64,000 bases of DNA. Origin: Combretum micranthum. Lineage: Eukaryota; Streptophyta; Magnoliopsida; Myrtales; Combretaceae. Under the pieces are notes generated by a model that had not been told where the DNA came from, ran no database searches, and worked only from the letters and a program-made list of their open reading frames with translations. Below, one piece after another: positions 20,549-31,782 of this stretch. How positions within the stretch are numbered: the stretch's first letter is position 1; each line of letters begins with the position of its first letter. The stretch spans positions 372,001-436,000 of the forward strand of contig JAMXBD010000641.1 of the NCBI GenBank assembly GCA_024138025.1, in the 5' to 3' direction. The position numbers were made by a program, and so were the translations under genes.

Positions 20549-21306
20549 TGTTAGGATACTCCTTTAATAGTTTTGATGATAACAAAATAGAATCAAAGAT
20601 GTCTAATCTATTTAATCAAGTTTGCAAATTTAGTTATAATATATAACAGAAGGTTTGCTAGAATCTTTATCAAAAGCTATGCTAGAACATATGTCAGAAC
20701 TTTCACAAGAGGCTTTAAACATAGGATAACATTCTACATAAGTATCAAGATGTTTTCTATTTTAGTATTTATTTATGAAGACACAACTCCACTTATTAGA
20801 TGTATTTGGATAATGCATTTGATGCGTTCCACTTAAGAACGATTTAAAATCCATGGGATGAGTTAAGTGATAAATTTGGTTTCATGGATTCTAATAAGTC
20901 GTTCAAGAATTTTTTTTAGATTTTTCTTTTTGAACAAGAAGATATAAAATGAACTAATTGAAGATAGAGATTGAAGACGACGATAGTCTTTATCAAATAG
21001 CCATTTTCATTAAGAGGATAACATATGCAAAAGAAGATAAGGTATCTTAAAAACTTATTTCTAGACTTTGTGGAGCAACATTTTATGCAGATAATAACAT
21101 GTTTCGGATATTTTTTTTGGAAGCTTTCAAATTTCAAATATTTAATGAAACAACAACAACAAAAGATTATGAATCACATAACGTCATTTCTTCAAAGCAA
21201 TGGAGATAATATCAAGATAAGCTTGATTGGATTTTATGGGATACACTCGAGCTAACGAAATAATTTTTTGTTTAAGATTCTCGTGGAAAATAATTACTTA
21301 TTTAAG

Positions 21307-21884
21307 GTCAAATTGAAAAAAAATTACCAATATACAACATCAAAATCACATCTTATACACGGGATATACAAATAATTATATACAATATGTATATCGTGGT
21401 TAAAAAAAGTGATACCCATACGTGTACATACGGGTATCGCTTGAAACAATTGCTATATCCCATGAAAAAAAGCGAAATAGTAAAACAGGATGGAAGAGTA
21501 GAAAGGAAAGGAAAGGAGAGAGGAGAGGAAGAGAGGGAGAGGAAACAAAAAGACAAAGGAGAGAGAGAGGAGAGAGAGGTGAGAAGGAGAGAGGGGGTGT
21601 TGTTAGAAGGGGGGGGGGGGGGGGGGTGGGGGGTGGGGGGTGGGATAGAAGAGCAGGTGGAGACAAATCACTTTTTTTGAACTTTAAAACATACTTGCAG
21701 TATTATTGCGATTTTGCATTGCAATTTTTGTGTAAAAAACCCATATCCTATTTATGACACGCGATATAGGTATGGTATGAAGACATGATATTGTGTTTTG
21801 AAGCACAATTTACATGTTAAATTCACATATCCTGCTTTAGAAAAGTAATTTTGTGAAGTAATTTGGTAATTTTTTTCATTAAAC
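21307..21884. mobile_element. Putative small inverted-repeat insertion
   Basis: Left end GTCAAATTGAAAAAAAATTACCAA (21307-21330) is nearly the reverse complement of TTGGTAATTTTTTTCATTAAAC (21863-21884). It carries the purine tract. No clear target duplication found. Confidence 0.35.
21484..21660 (+). repeat. Polypurine GA tract ending in a G run
   Basis: About 120 bp of almost pure A/G followed by an uninterrupted run of about 18 G and three GGGGGG-type runs separated by T (21608-21644). Potential triplex and G-quadruplex DNA. The ORFs across it are composition artefacts. Confidence 0.85.
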
Positions 21885-22588
21885 TATATACTGGTAATTG
21901 TTTATTATAGGAAAGGTAGACATGTTTTCACCCTGAGTTAACAAACATTCAAAATTTCTAGAAGATAGAGTGTTGATCTCCTCAAAGATATTTTTGAAGA
22001 AACTTTCATGACTCTTTCCAAAGAGATGTTAAAAAAACAATATATAAGAAGACAAAATTAAAATTATAAGATGTACAAGTGCTCTCAATTTCCAACTTAC
22101 TACTAATATACCGCGAGGGCTTGCTTTAGAACTCTTGTCAAAAGCTACTTATATTACTTTATGATTTGCTATTAAATTTTGAGAACTTATTGTATCTCTT
22201 TTGAAACCATCCTAGCTCTTAGGTTGAGTGATTGCCTCAGAGGATTACTTCAATATGTTGTAATTCTATGATTAACCTAAATATGAGGCTTGTGAGACAG
22301 AGCAAGGTAGCATGGGTGTCTTTAATCTCTCAATTGTTATTGGACTAGTGGAATGGCTGGTGTAGATGACCGAATCCCCTATAGTGGAGCTGAAAGAGAA
22401 GATTGACTCATAAGGAGAAAACTCTATAAATGTCATGCCTCTTTTATTTCCCGCACTTTAAAATTTTTTATTGTTTTATTAAATTGCATTTATTCATTAA
22501 TTGTGCATGCCAATTCTACAAAATTTGAAAAAGTTTTCAATAACAAACAGTTCACCCTTCCACTTTTGTTTGTTAACTAGGACCTACA

Positions 22589-22760
22589 ATATTGAAGTGG
22601 CGTGTATGGAAATAGAACCTGCATTGCCACACTAGATATGGAGGTCTGATAAGCTCTAAAGGCCGGATAACATTGTTATACTGATAAATAGTGCCCAATA
22701 ATCACCCATGGACCATTTAAAAGTGCCTAAAAAACATCAATATCATTATTCAACTGCAAA
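22589..22760 (-). pseudogene. LINE ORF1 DUF4283 region
   Basis: Minus reading ALLNGPWVIIGHYLSV, then SISSVAMQVLFPYTPLQYY, matches the GPW...GHYL...V.LP.LP..YY pattern of DUF4283 in plant LINE ORF1. It joins to 20548 when the LTR is removed. Confidence 0.7.
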
Positions 22761-22859
22761 CAAAAAAAAAAAAAAATGATTTTCCAAACTGATCACCTTG
22801 AAGTTACCTGAAGTATTCTAGGAATCCTTAATGCATATAGTCTTCTATATAATAGGATG

Positions 22860-23230
22860 ACCCATTAATTTTACTATAAAAACAATGTCCTTTCATGGTT
22901 TGAATCTCAAATTAGTATCTTATTCTATTATTATATTTGCCATTAGTTTTATTTTTCAATTCCCATTAAAAATATAATAAGTGAAAACCGAGCCTACATT
23001 TTAATATATATACATTTTTCAATTTATCAATAACTTTCTTTTACATCTCCTTATTAATGGCATTTATAGATTCCTCTCTCCTCCATAATTCTTTAATTAG
23101 TTTGATATTTTCCTTCCTCTACATCTATTACGTATAGTATTGTATTAAAGGAAAACCCAAATATTCAATTTTGTAGTGTAATCAATTATCTATTATATAT
23201 ATATATATATATATATTATTTAAGCCAGTA
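22860..23230. repeat. Copy A of an old diverged direct repeat
   Basis: The order ATTAGTTTTAT, AACTTTCTTTTACAT, TTATTAATGGCATTTATAGAT, CCATAATTCTTTAATTAG, ATTTTCCTTCCTCTACATCT is matched at 30825-31017. Ends in a (TA)n run at 23193-23217. Confidence 0.5.
23193..23217. repeat. (TA)n microsatellite
   Basis: About 12 TA units. Confidence 0.85.
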
Positions 23231-23496
23231 ACTTTTTATTCGACTCATTTATATAAATTAGGTGTTATATTTTCTTTTTAAATGTCAATTATTTATAAGA
23301 AAAAAGTGAATTACCTTAAAAAACTTTCACGTTGAAAATGACAAATAAGTTACTTTCTCTGTTAATATATATTATTGAAGGAAAAGTATATGTTCCAGTT
23401 ATTTATCTAAACAAATGTCAATTCTCTTTTGACTCTCCCATAATATTTTATCTTCTTCTTATCATGTTAAAACACTTTCTTTGTTGCCACAATGAG

Positions 23497-23763
23497 TAAT
23501 ATCACAAATGGTATCTAATTTTGACAAAACATGAAATTAAGTACTTAAACTTTAAAATTAATCATTTTAGTATTTAAATTTTGAGATTACACAATTTAGT
23601 ACCTAGAAAATTTTAAATTGATTAATTTAGTATCTAAAAGAACTTAATGGACGTATTACTGGCGTATGTAAATTTTTTTTTAATATATCAAATTGATTAA
23701 TTTCAAAATTCAAATAGCTAATTACATATTTTGTCAAAGTTCAGGTACCATTCTTGAGAGTAA
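23497..23763. mobile_element. MULE-like small inverted-repeat element, copy 1
   Basis: Starts TAATATCACAAATGGTATC and contains repeated blocks of the type TTTAGTACTTAAACTTTAAAATTGATCA in both orientations, then ATTTTGTCAAAGTTCAGGTACCATT at the right. Ends are eroded. Confidence 0.6.
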
Positions 23764-24877
23764 CTCTTGCCACAAATTTCTTATCATTGGATTGTTTAAA
23801 GTTATAAGTATTTCTTTATGTGTTTTATGAAAATGCAACACTCATTGGTTGATCTCATTATGATGGTTCAATAATGATGTTGACATAGTGGTGTTCAACA
23901 AAAATTCAAAGCACACAAAAGGCCTAATAGCAATCCAGTCCACTTACAAAATAAACCCACAACAATCTAGTATAGCCTTATTGAGAAAAATACAAAAACA
24001 AAACCTTAAAGTTGTATGCCATGTCAAATACTCTTCATTTGCTTTCCAAGGTAAGATGACTCTTCTCTTCTTTCTTTCTATTCAAAAACAAAGTTAAGGT
24101 TTCGTTAAAATTCTATCAGATATGCTTAAGTCCATAGAAGATCTGCTATTGTATGCTTAAGTCCATAAACTTATCCAAGACCTTTATAATCCCTCAAATA
24201 CTGAGGTTTTTTACTAGATCTATTGGATTTAAATTGTTCTTTCATATCAATGGTAAGGACCAAATAGTTATTTAACTCTACTCTTTATTTATTTATTTTT
24301 AACTTATGTTCTTTTACCCCTTCTTCTCTTCAATTCTTTATATATTTATGCTTATATCTATTTTGAAAGTTTAGTATATTTTTTGGATGAAAAGAAATGT
24401 ATGCTCAAGTAAGAAGACAAATATTGATTATATAACTATTTTTCAAAGGTTTGAGTTGAAAACTGCGAGGCTAGAGATTTAATAAAGAATGACTAACCTT
24501 ATTTATATATATTGTGGTAATTTTCTTATACGGATGATTGTCAAGGAATCATATAGATTTTCATTAATAGTAGATTTTGGTTGTTTTTTCAAAAATTTTT
24601 AACTAAATCTTTTGGTAATTACTTCAATTGGATTTTTGGCAATTACTTCCTTTTCACTTTTATCATAATCGAGATGTCCTATATACCAAGAATGATGATT
24701 AAGAAAGGATAATAATGTTAGCACAATAAGATGCAATCTTTCTATAATTTTCATATGAGATAACATAGTCTTTAACACCTTTTTTTTAAAAGTAATTTAA
24801 ATGTTAAATGGTTATAACTATAATAGATGACATAGTATTTTATAAAAGTATGGAAAAGATAATGAATACATAATATT
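23764..24877. other. AT-rich intergenic, no feature recognised
   Basis: No ORF, element end or RNA gene that I can support. Confidence 0.4.
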
Positions 24878-24886
24878 TTATAAAAG

Positions 24887-25192
24887 GGTTAATGTCACAA
24901 ATGATACTTGAACTTTGACAAAATATGTAATTATGTACCTAAATTTTACAATTGATTAATTTAGTACTTGAACTTTGAAATTGATCAACTTAGCACCTGA
25001 AAGAACTTTGTTTGTATGCTAATAATATCTCTGTTAAGGCTTTTTGAGTACTAAATTGATCAATTTAAAAGTTTTTTAAGTACTAGATCGTTCAATTTTA
25101 AAGTTCAGGTACTAAATTGATTGATTTCAAAGTTGAGGTACCTAATTGCATATTTTGTCAAAGTTTATGTATCATTTGTGACATTATTCCTT
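24887..25192. mobile_element. MULE-like small inverted-repeat element, copy 2
   Basis: 306 bp. The ends GGTTAATGTCACAAATGATA and TATCATTTGTGACATTATTC are inverted repeats extending about 37 bp (to ACTTTGACAAAATATG). Flanked by a 9-bp duplication with one mismatch (TTATAAAAG 24878-24886, CTATAAAAG 25193-25201), the length expected for Mutator-like transposition. The interior is repeated AAATTGATCAATTT-type modules; no transposase. Confidence 0.8.
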
Positions 25193-25512
25193 CTATAAAA
25201 GTATGGAAAATATAATAAATACTTGAAGTTTATCGATACTTAAAATCCAAGTTACTGATAATTATTGGAATGAATTGTATTATTAATGAAAAATGTAATA
25301 GCTCATAAATAAACAATTTAAAATTTGAATTATTCATGAAAATTAAATATTAGCATGTCCCATAGTTTAAATAAAGGTTTAATGTTATAAATAGTACCTA
25401 AACTTTGATAAAATATGCGATTAAGTACCTGAAGTTTGGAACCAATCAATTTAGTACCTAAACTTTGAAATTGATCGATTTAGTACTTAAAAAAACTTGT
25501 CATATATGCCAA

Positions 25513-25517
25513 TAAGA
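25513..25517. repeat. Target-site duplication TAAGA (left)
   Basis: Exact match to 30466-30470. Confidence 0.92.
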
Positions 25518-26560
25518 TGTTGAACATATGGTGTTCAAAGTGTGTTTTGATGAGGAAATGAAGTGCACAATTAATCACTTAATCATATTTAAGTTACACT
25601 TAATTAGTAAAACAATTGTTCAATTTGTTTTGGATATGTTTGAACTTGTTTTGCTTTGTTTTTGTTTATGCTTGTTGTAACATCCTAGTTCAAACTCATT
25701 TTAGTCCTCTTTTTGTTTAGAATTTGTTAAAGCTTAAAACATGAAAGTTGTAGATATCTCTTTTATCTTTTTATAGCATCTTGAATCACCTCAATCGGAA
25801 TCCGGATGAGAAAGTTATGATCAAAATATGAAAAAATGTCGAGGCTGGAATCATACAATACAACATACCATTCGGATGGTAATTTATGGAGTCTAGACAG
25901 TAGATGGTTTGTTGCTGTGTTTTGCAGGTAGCGTCCAAACACTAGTTGATAGAAAAATAACCGTTGGAGCCTCTTTTACTCGACCACTGGAGGAGAATTT
26001 TGTTGACAACGGCTAGGAGGCTTCAAGATGTTATAAATACAAGTGTTTGGGGAGTTGAAGAGTAGGTCTAGAGCTTGTTTATTGCATACATCTTCTTGTA
26101 AACACTCTCTACATGAATTAATTGTAAATTGTGATATTTTGTAAGTGAAAGCCAAATATAGTGCTAGTTGCTTTATAATTGCTATCCTTTGACAAGCACT
26201 ACACTAAGTGAATTATGAGTATGTTGGTGAAGTCTTGAGTTGAGTCTAGTGTGTTCAATTTGTAAATACTCAACTCAAGCATTTGTATTATTGATGTGTT
26301 GAAGTCCTCTTTTGAGGAAAATTATTGGTGTGAATAAAGTGGTGAAGTCCTCCATTGAAGAGACAATTATTGTGGATCGTGGAGACTAGGGGACGGACTG
26401 AATTCCACGTTAAAATCATGGTGCAATCTTTCCTTTCCCTATCTCTTTATTTATCATTGTTTATTATTATTGTTGTTGTGCATGAATTAGTCTTTGAGCT
26501 TAAAAGGAAATCCTTTTTAGTGCATAATCTATATTCCTTAGGTGTTACTTAATTTTTACA
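25518..26560 (+). repeat. 5' LTR of the gag-only element
   Basis: TG...CA ends. Contains a palindrome ACCATTCGGATGGT at 25867-25880 and TATAAATA at 26032-26039. Confidence 0.92.
26032..26039 (+). promoter_or_regulatory. TATA box of the gag-only element
   Basis: TATAAATA; the 3' LTR equivalent has changed to TATAAAAA near 29937. Confidence 0.6.
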
Positions 26561-26562
26561 AT

Positions 26563-26574
26563 TGGTATGAAAGC
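26563..26574 (+). other. Primer-binding site, initiator tRNA-Met type
   Basis: TGGTATGAAAGC against the expected TGGTATCAGAGC, two bases after the LTR. Two mismatches. Confidence 0.7.
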
Positions 26575-26643
26575 TAAGACTCTAGGATAAGTGCTTAATT
26601 GCATCTAGAGTTTAAGATCGTGGTTTGTAACACCTTAGGTTTC

Positions 26644-28333
26644 ATGGAAGGACAAGCAATAAATAGACCACCCATCTTAACTGGAACAAATTATGCATAT
26701 TAGAAATGTAGAATGACGATTTTTTTAAAAGCTCAACATATTTTCTTGTGGGGTGTTATAGAGAATGGGCCAATTGTTATTGAAGGAAAAAATGAATAAA
26801 ATTATACTAAGGCCGATAAAGAGAAAATTCAATTAAATGAAGTTTTTATGAATATATTATATTGTGGTTTAAATGAAAGTGATTTTAGTAGAATTTTTAC
26901 TTGTAATTCAACTAAAGAAATTTGGGATAATTTAGAAAGTACTTAAAAAGGCTCTATTAGAATGAAATATACAAAAATTAGCCTCTTATGTAGAGAATTC
27001 GAAAATTTTAAAATGAAGGCTAATGAATCTATAGATAAAATGCATGATATATTTATAAATATTATGAATCATTTGTCTATTCTTGGCAAGACGTGTACTA
27101 ACTTGGAAATTAACTCCAAACTTCTTAGTCCTTACCAAGAGAATAGGAGGCGAAGAGGACCACCATTGAAGAGGCACATGATTTGAGCATAATGAGTAAA
27201 GAAGAACTTCTTGGAACCCTTAAGAATCATGAAATGATAAAAAAATATAGAGAGGAGTCATCCAAGAAGGAAATTGTGCTAAAAGCCTCTTGTGCAAGCT
27301 CAAGTGAAGAGGAGGAAGAGAGTGATGAGGATGATGAGGAGTTAGACAAGCTGACAAAGAAGTTCACCATGTTCTTGAAGGTGAACAAGATGATGAAGAA
27401 GGATGATTACGACTCCATAAAATAAAAAAGGAAGACTATCACATGCTTCAATGCAGTTAATCGAGACATATTCAACAATATTACCTAAATACAAGAAAAA
27501 GAAGCAAAGGAGAGAAGAAGAAAGCATATATGGCCACTTGGAGCGATGAAGACTCATCTAACTCGGATGAAGATGTATGGTTGATGGCCATTGATGATGA
27601 GATATGTTCAAATTCCTCACATGTTCCTTATGATGATATAGTTGATATGTATGATAAAGCATGTAATGAGCTAGTGAACATGAAAAAGAAAAATAGCATG
27701 CTTAAATCACTAATGAAGAAAGTAGGAGATGAAACGGACATTTTTAAAATTGAATATGAGGAAATTAAAATCGAAAATGGAAAGTTGCATGAAGAAATTG
27801 AATTGAAATTGGACAATGCTAAATTGAATGATAAAAATGAGAAGTTGAGAGGAAAGAATGATGAGTTGAGCAAAACGGATGAAAAATTGAAAATCGAAAA
27901 TGATTTTCTCGACCTTGAGGTTAAAACAATGGTGATGATAAAAGTGATGATATTGTTGCATGTGCTAGTAGTTGTAATGAGGAAATTTTAAAAGAGCTAG
28001 ATGGTTTAAAAAATTGAAAATGAAAGGTTGAAGACTAGCTTAAGTGATGCAAATGATACCATATCCAAATTCACTAAGGGAGAAAATAATTTAAGTACTC
28101 TGCTTGGAAAGCAAAAATTTGATTTTAACAACTATGGAATTGGCTATGATAGGAACATTAGTTGCAAGCCCCATAAAACTCGATTTGTAAAAGCAACTTA
28201 TAGTACTTGTAACTATTGTGGCAAACTTGGCCATATTATACATAATTATGTAATAAAGAAAGCTACACATTTAGGTCACTCAAGCAAATTTGTTTGGGTA
28301 TCAAGAAGGGACATTCTTGTTTTGACTAACTAA
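26644..28333 (+). pseudogene. Copia-type gag, degenerate
   Basis: Begins MEGQAINRPPILTGTNYAY, then a TAG where a Trp is expected. Next come the gag helical region (SDFSRIFTCNSTKEIWDNLE; YTKISLLCREFENFKMKANE), an acidic Ser/Glu stretch (27300-27350), a second acidic start (ATWSDEDSSNSDEDVWLMA), a long Lys/Glu/Asn coiled-coil-like region (27680-27920) and a knuckle at about 28205-28250 reading CNYCGKLGHIIHNY, the last Cys replaced by Tyr. At least four frame changes or stops. The protein would form the particle shell. Confidence 0.85.
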
Positions 28334-29405
28334 AAAAGACCCCAGCAAAAATGGGTACCAAAGAGATAAATATGCTTTTTGTAGGTACCTAAAGGGGCTT
28401 CAAGGGCGAAAACAAGGTATAATCTCAACTTGCTTAAGTTTTATGGTTTGTGCTCTTGTTGTTTATGATTAGAATGTATTGATGAGCTTAAATATGCAAA
28501 TTTTTTATGTTGAGTGCTTTTGTGCATGCTTTTGGGCCAAGAATGAGCAAAAATTGAGTTTGTAATGCACACAAATGGATTCTCATGTTTTTTTTTTATG
28601 TTTAAATCATGATTTCTCATGCTTAATGTACCCATAAAACTTGTATGTAGGTTCAAATTTGAATGAAGGTGCTTTTGGACAAATTTGTGCACATATTTAA
28701 GGAAAAATCATGCTTTTGATGACTAAAATGCGCATAAATTTGCAATATGTGAACTCATGTGAGTTTGTTTAGTTCCAACATGCTTAATATACATTTTTAA
28801 ACTTGCATGAAGTGTTTGATATGCTTAAACATGAATCTTTGATGATATATTGATTTTATGCATGATTTGAACTCAATTTGTGCTAATATTAGGCTTTGAA
28901 TGCATGAAAATGGTTTTTCATGCTTTCGATGCATAAACAATGTTTAGATATGTCCAATGTTGCTTTCCAAACTTGTTTGAATGATTGAAAATGTTTGAAA
29001 AGCTTTTTAGACAAATTTGTGCACTCTTGAGAAATATATTATGCAATTTTTGACAAAAAAAAAAAAAAAACTTGCAAAACTTGTGTTTTGTAATGTTACA
29101 TGGTTTTGAACCACTCAAAATGTCTAAAATATATTTTAGAACTTGCATGTTGCTTGTGCATCTCTATTTGTTTGGCATGTTTTGAATTTACGTTTTTAAT
29201 GAGTCTATAGGGGAGAAATATGTGCACAACTAACATGTTTAAGTATGTATATGTGTGATATCTTTGAAAATTAAGTGTAACATATAATTCCTTTGGCTAA
29301 GCATCAAAACTTTAAACTTATTCGCTAAAATTCTTTCATAGCATGGATGTTTAATTGAGGGAGAGTATTAAATTGAGGGGGGTTAATTGTGCATAATTGT
29401 CCTCA
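28334..29405 (+). other. Non-coding tail of the gag-only element
   Basis: No pol. Loosely repetitive text with recurring ATGCTTAA, TTGTGCA and ACTTGCATG words, and a 16-A run at 29055-29070. The position corresponds to where pol would start. Confidence 0.6.
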
Positions 29406-29421
29406 TAAAAAAGGGGGAGAT
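29406..29421 (+). other. Polypurine tract of the gag-only element
   Basis: AAAAAAGGGGGAGAT immediately before the 3' LTR. Confidence 0.85.
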
Positions 29422-30465
29422 TGTTGAACATATGGTGTTCAAAGTGTGTTTTGATGAGAAAACAAAATACACAATTAATCACTTAATGATATTTAAGTTA
29501 CACTTAATTAGTAAAACAAGTGTTTAATTTGTTTTGGATATGTTTGAACTTGTTTTGCTTTGTTTTTATTTATGCTTGTTGTAACATCCTGGTTTACTCT
29601 CATTTTAGACCTCTTTTTGTTTAGAATTTGTTAAATCTTTAAACATAAAAGTTGTAGATCTCTCTCTAACATTTCCATAGCATCTTGAATCACCTTAATC
29701 AGAGTCCGGATGAGAAAGCTATGATCAACATATGAAATAGTGTCGACGCTGGAATCGGACATTGTAACATACCATCTGGATGGTAATATATGGCATCAGG
29801 ACGATAGATGGTTTGTTGCTATGTTTTTTAGGTAGCTTCCATACGGTAGTTGAAAAAAAAAATAGTCGTTGAAGCCTCTTTTACTCTATCGTTGGAGGGG
29901 TGTTTTGTTGACAATGGCTAGGAGGCTTCAAGATGTTATAAAAACAAGTGTTTGGGGACTTGAAGAGTAGGTCTAGAGCTTGTTTATTGCATACATCTTT
30001 TTGTAAACACTCTCTACATGAATTAATTGTAAATTGTGATACTTTGTAAGTGAGAGCCAAGTATAGTGCTAGTTGCTTTATAATTGCTATCCTTTGTCAA
30101 TCACTACACTAAGTGAATTGTAAGGGTGTTGGTGAAGTTTTGAGTTGAGTCTAGTGTGTTCAATTTGTAAAGAATCAACTCAAGCATTTGTGTTTTTGAT
30201 GTGTTGAAGTCATCTTTTGAGGTAAATTATTGGTGTGAATAAAGTGGTGAAGTCCTCCATTGAATGAGGCAATTATTATGGATCGTGGAGACTCGGGGGC
30301 AGAACGAACTCCATATTAAAATCGTGGTGCAATCTTTCCTTTCCCTATCTCTTTATTTGTCATTGTTTATTATTATTGTTGTTGTGCATGAATTAGTCTT
30401 TGAACTTAAAAGGAAATCCTTTTAGTCCATAATCAATATTCTTTAGGTGTTACTTAACTTTTACA
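29422..30465 (+). repeat. 3' LTR of the gag-only element
   Basis: TGTTGAACATATGG...CTTTTACA, the diverged partner of 25518-26560. Confidence 0.92.
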
Positions 30466-30470
30466 TAAGA
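30466..30470. repeat. Target-site duplication TAAGA (right)
   Basis: Exact match to 25513-25517. Confidence 0.92.
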
Positions 30471-30824
30471 TATCTGTCAAGTTCTTTTAGGTACTAAATT
30501 GATTAATAGTTTTTTAGGTTCTAAATTAATCATTTTTAAAATTTAGGTATCTAATTGATTATTTTATTAAAGTTCAAGTATTATTTTTGATATTATCCCT
30601 TAAATAAATAAACTTCAAATAGTATTATTAATTTAGATGCATGTAAAACCTCCTATTATAGTTTTTGTCTTCTTGTTTCTTTAACTAAGAGGACAAATAA
30701 ATTGTTATTGCTTATTCATTAATTTAATTTATATAATTAGAGAATATGACAAAGTAAAATATGTTTTCGCCGTATCATTTTTCTTGTCAAATTATTATAA
30801 TTGGCACACACATTGCATGTTTGC

Positions 30825-31017
30825 AATCTGTTAGTTTTATTATATTAAGTTAAACCCGTAACTCAACTCCACCTTACAATATATAGTTTTTTTTCCCAAT
30901 CTAGTAGTAACTTCCTTTTACACTATCTTATTGATGGCATTCCTAGATTTTCCTATCCTTCATAATTCCTTAATTTTATTTTCATATTTTCCTCGCTCTA
31001 TTCTGTAATATCTATTA
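30825..31017. repeat. Copy B of the old diverged direct repeat
   Basis: Colinear with 22940-23130 (for example TTATTGATGGCATTCCTAGAT and CATAATTCCTTAATTTTATT). Both copies are followed downstream by a MULE-like element. Confidence 0.5.
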
Positions 31018-31026
31018 TATTTACAA

Positions 31027-31330
31027 GAGATAGTGTCACAAATGATACTTACACTTTAATAAATATATAATTAGGTATCTGAACTTTGAAAATGATCAAT
31101 TCAATACTTGAACTTTGAAATTGATCAAATTGATATCTGGAAAACTTTAAAGTTGATCAACTTAGTATCTAAAAGAACTTGACGGAGGTACTGTTGACAT
31201 GCACGAAGAGTTTTTTTAGGTATTAAATTAATCAATTTCAAAGTTTAGGTATTAAATTGATCAATTTTAATATTCAGCTACCTAATTGAATATTTTTTCA
31301 AAGTTTAGGTACCATTTATGATATTAACCC
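31027..31330. mobile_element. MULE-like small inverted-repeat element, copy 4
   Basis: Ends GTGTCACAAATGATACTTAC and GGTACCATTTATGATATTAA. Flanks TATTTACAA (31018-31026) and TATTTATTA (31331-31339) agree at seven of nine positions. The interior has the same AAATTGATCAATTT modules. Confidence 0.7.
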
Positions 31331-31430
31331 TATTTATTATGTATGTATTATATTGATAGGAATCATGGTGCGCTTAGCGACCACTTGATTTAGAAATAGA
31401 GACGAGCCTTGAAGATTGAGTTCTAGAGTA

Positions 31431-31670
31431 GATCACGGCTCTAAACCTGCCCGTGATCCCGACTATGATCATCATGCCCCTATGCCATCCATAACAGGAT
31501 CGTGAGCACGTTGTTATCGAAGAAGTTGAAGACTAGAGGAGATAACTAGCAGCATCATGCTCATGATGCCAACCATATCATGACCAATCTTGGCTACAAT
31601 CTATTTGAATTACGAAGAGGAAAATTAAGGCCAAGGAGATCACGGCTAGTGTAACGTTTGTGATCCATAG
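31431..31670. repeat. GATCACGG/CCGTGATC palindrome cluster
   Basis: GATCACGGC, CCCGTGATCCC, TATGATCATC, GGATCGTGAGCACG, CATGATGC, ATCATGACC, GATCACGGCTAG and TTTGTGATCC: half-sites of a common palindrome in mixed orientation. Confidence 0.6.
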
Positions 31671-31774
31671 TGTGATTTTACGCTTTGATTCTATTTTTTT
31701 TTTTTTTTTTACTTTCCTATGTTATTTGTTTGACTTTTTATGTTCCAAATTTGCCATTGCTCGCTTTGTGGGAG

Positions 31775-31782
31775 TATATAAG
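31775..31782 (+). promoter_or_regulatory. TATA box of the LTR-like block
   Basis: TATATAAG. Confidence 0.4.

Larger units (their letters stand above)
20549..22588 (+). repeat. Solo copia-type LTR with internal insertion
   Basis: Starts TGTTAGGATACTCC with TTTTGATGATAACAAA soon after, and ends TTAACTAGGACCTACA, both typical of Ty1/copia LTRs. No primer site or gag-pol follows; LINE ORF1 resumes directly, so it is a solo LTR. The 21307-21884 part looks like a later insertion. Confidence 0.65.
25518..30465 (+). mobile_element. Gag-only copia-type LTR retrotransposon (TR-GAG)
   Basis: 4948 bp with 1043/1044-bp LTRs (TGTTGAACATATGG...TTTTTACA), exact TAAGA duplication, initiator tRNA-Met-like primer site and a purine tract AAAAAAGGGGGAGA. 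The only coding content is a copia-type gag, now broken; protease, integrase, RT and RNase H are absent. The LTRs differ at tens of sites, so it is clearly older than the Athila-like insertion. Elements of this design are known as terminal-repeat retrotransposons with gag. Confidence 0.9.
25377..30599. mobile_element. MULE-like small element, copy 3, split by a retrotransposon
   Basis: Halves 25377-25517 and 30471-30599 join to about 270 bp. The perfect 9-bp duplication TTAAATAAA is at 25368-25376 and 30600-30608. The gag-only LTR element sits inside with its own TAAGA duplication. Confidence 0.85.

Noticed and set aside
21387..21757. Overlapping ORFs on both strands in the GA/G tract
   Set aside because: They arise from purine bias; products are Arg/Glu/Gly or Pro/Ser/Leu runs without domain content.
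27628..27961. Minus ORFs opposite the gag-only element's gag
   Set aside because: Shadows of the Lys/Glu-rich gag coiled-coil region.
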